DNA from: Alphaproteobacteria bacterium
GTDB taxonomy: Bacteria; Pseudomonadota; Alphaproteobacteria; Micavibrionales; CSBR16-224
DNA length: 13,739 nucleotides
Reading direction: 5' to 3'
NCBI GenBank assembly: GCA_006226225.1
Contig: SBHI01000068.1
Location: forward strand, 1 to 13,739
Numbering within the stretch: the first letter of the stretch is position 1; each line of letters begins with the position of its first letter. Shown piece after piece: positions 13,125 to 13,739 of this stretch. Under the pieces are notes generated by a model that saw nothing but the letters and a program-made list of their open reading frames with translations, made no database searches and was not told the origin of the DNA. Made by a program: the position numbers and the translations under genes.

Positions 13125-13739
13125 TTATTTGTTCTGCGGGAAATGGAAATCCGCACCTTGCGCCGGGCCATCAGGCCAACGGGCAGACATGGTTTTCAGG
13201 CGCGTAAAGAAACGAACGCCTTCCATACCGTGCATATGCTGATCTCCGAACAAGGAACGTTTCCAACCGCCAAAGCTGTGCATTGCCACCGGCACCGGAA
13301 TCGGCACATTAATACCGACCATACCAACTTCAATATCGCGGGCAAAGGCACGTGCCGTACCACCGTCACGGGTAAAGATCGCCGTGCCGTTACCGTATTC
13401 ATGGTCGTTAATCAGCTTCACAGCCTCCGCATAGGTTTTTGCACGTACCATTGACAGCACAGGGCCGAAAATCTCTTCCTTATAGATTTTCATTTCCGAT
13501 GTGACATGGTCAAACAGGCAGCCGCCAAGGAAAAAGCCGCCGTCACAACCCGGCACTTTCAATCCGCGTCCGTCCACAACCAGTTTCGCGCCTTCTTCAA
13601 TACCGCTATCGATATAGGACAACACTTTGTCGCGATGCACTGCCGTAATCAACGGGCCCATATCCGCATCCGTTTCAGCAGGGCCGACTTTCAGCGCTTC
13701 AATACGCGGGGTCAGCTTTTCCACCAGCGTATCGGCAAC
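13125..13739 (-). CDS. mmsA: methylmalonate-semialdehyde dehydrogenase (CoA-acylating), C-terminal part
   Basis: The last 204 residues of an aldehyde-dehydrogenase-family enzyme; the frame is open to the window edge, so the start and the catalytic cysteine lie outside. MmsA converts methylmalonate semialdehyde (from valine) or malonate semialdehyde, with NAD+ and CoA, to propionyl- or acetyl-CoA plus CO2. Diagnostic features are the general ALDH motif EEIFGPVLSMV and the MmsA-specific block GINVPIPVPVAMHSFGGWK followed by RSLFGD and EGVRFFTRLKTMSARWP near the end. DADMGPLIT is the usual start of the second half. Nothing odd in the visible part. It ends at the shared terminator on the right of the coiled-coil gene. 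Confidence 0.93.
   Translation of the reverse strand, partial: VADTLVEKLTPRIEALKVGPAETDADMGPLITAVHRDKVLSYIDSGIEEGAKLVVDGRGLKVPGCDGGFFLGGCLFDHVTSEMKIYKEEIFGPVLSMVRAKTYAEAVKLINDHEYGNGTAIFTRDGGTARAFARDIEVGMVGINVPIPVPVAMHSFGGWKRSLFGDQHMHGMEGVRFFTRLKTMSARWPDGPAQGADFHFPQNK

Noticed and set aside
1..13739. Mobile element, prophage, defence island or CRISPR
   Set aside because: No transposase, integrase, nuclease or regular short repeat array was seen on either strand; flanking genes are central metabolism.

Overview
The window reads as ordinary chromosomal DNA of a Gram-negative proteobacterium, most likely an alphaproteobacterium. Composition looks close to 50% G+C and even by eye (not computed). 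The taxon is inferred from gene content: an Acs/FadD pair, a CoA-acylating methylmalonate-semialdehyde dehydrogenase, and an ECF sigma / small anti-sigma / periplasmic metal-sensor-type cassette of a kind common in that class. I see no tRNA, rRNA, CRISPR array, transposase, integrase or attachment site. No gene-free stretch exceeds 300 bases.

Layout from left to right. (1) 1-4305: acs (minus) and a fadD-type acyl-CoA ligase (plus) are divergently transcribed from a 247-bp region with several short palindromes. Each ends in its own hairpin terminator. (2) 4306-6394: a probable four-gene operon holds a small single-pass membrane protein, an ECF sigma factor, a small one-helix membrane protein in the anti-sigma position, and a membrane-anchored periplasmic protein resembling the Metal_resist/CnrX-type sensors. 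It closes with a terminator. (3) 6395-6852: a second small membrane protein, paralogous to the first gene of the operon, has its own extended -10 promoter. (4) 6854-7870 (minus): asd, aspartate-semialdehyde dehydrogenase, whose stop codon lies 1 nt from that of the small gene. (5) 7951-9918: a soluble hybrid histidine kinase with order HisKA-HATPase-REC-REC-HPt and no sensor domain. (6) 10016-13048: a 1010-residue exported protein with a coiled coil built on a 56-residue (8-heptad) repeat, a Pro/Ala/Gln linker, and an unrecognised C-terminal domain holding the only two cysteines. (7) 13125-13739 (minus): the C-terminal part of mmsA, cut by the window edge.

How the genes may work together. acs, fadD and mmsA all produce acyl-CoAs (acetyl-, long-chain, propionyl-CoA), so the two ends of the window are central carbon metabolism. 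The middle is envelope signalling. Under a CnrYXH-type model the periplasmic protein senses a stress and controls release of the sigma factor by the anti-sigma. The two paralogous small membrane proteins bracketing that cassette, which end in the same short tail, are the least explained element. They and the 56-residue-repeat exported protein are the best candidates for undescribed biology here. Links between the kinase and the coiled-coil protein rest on adjacency only.
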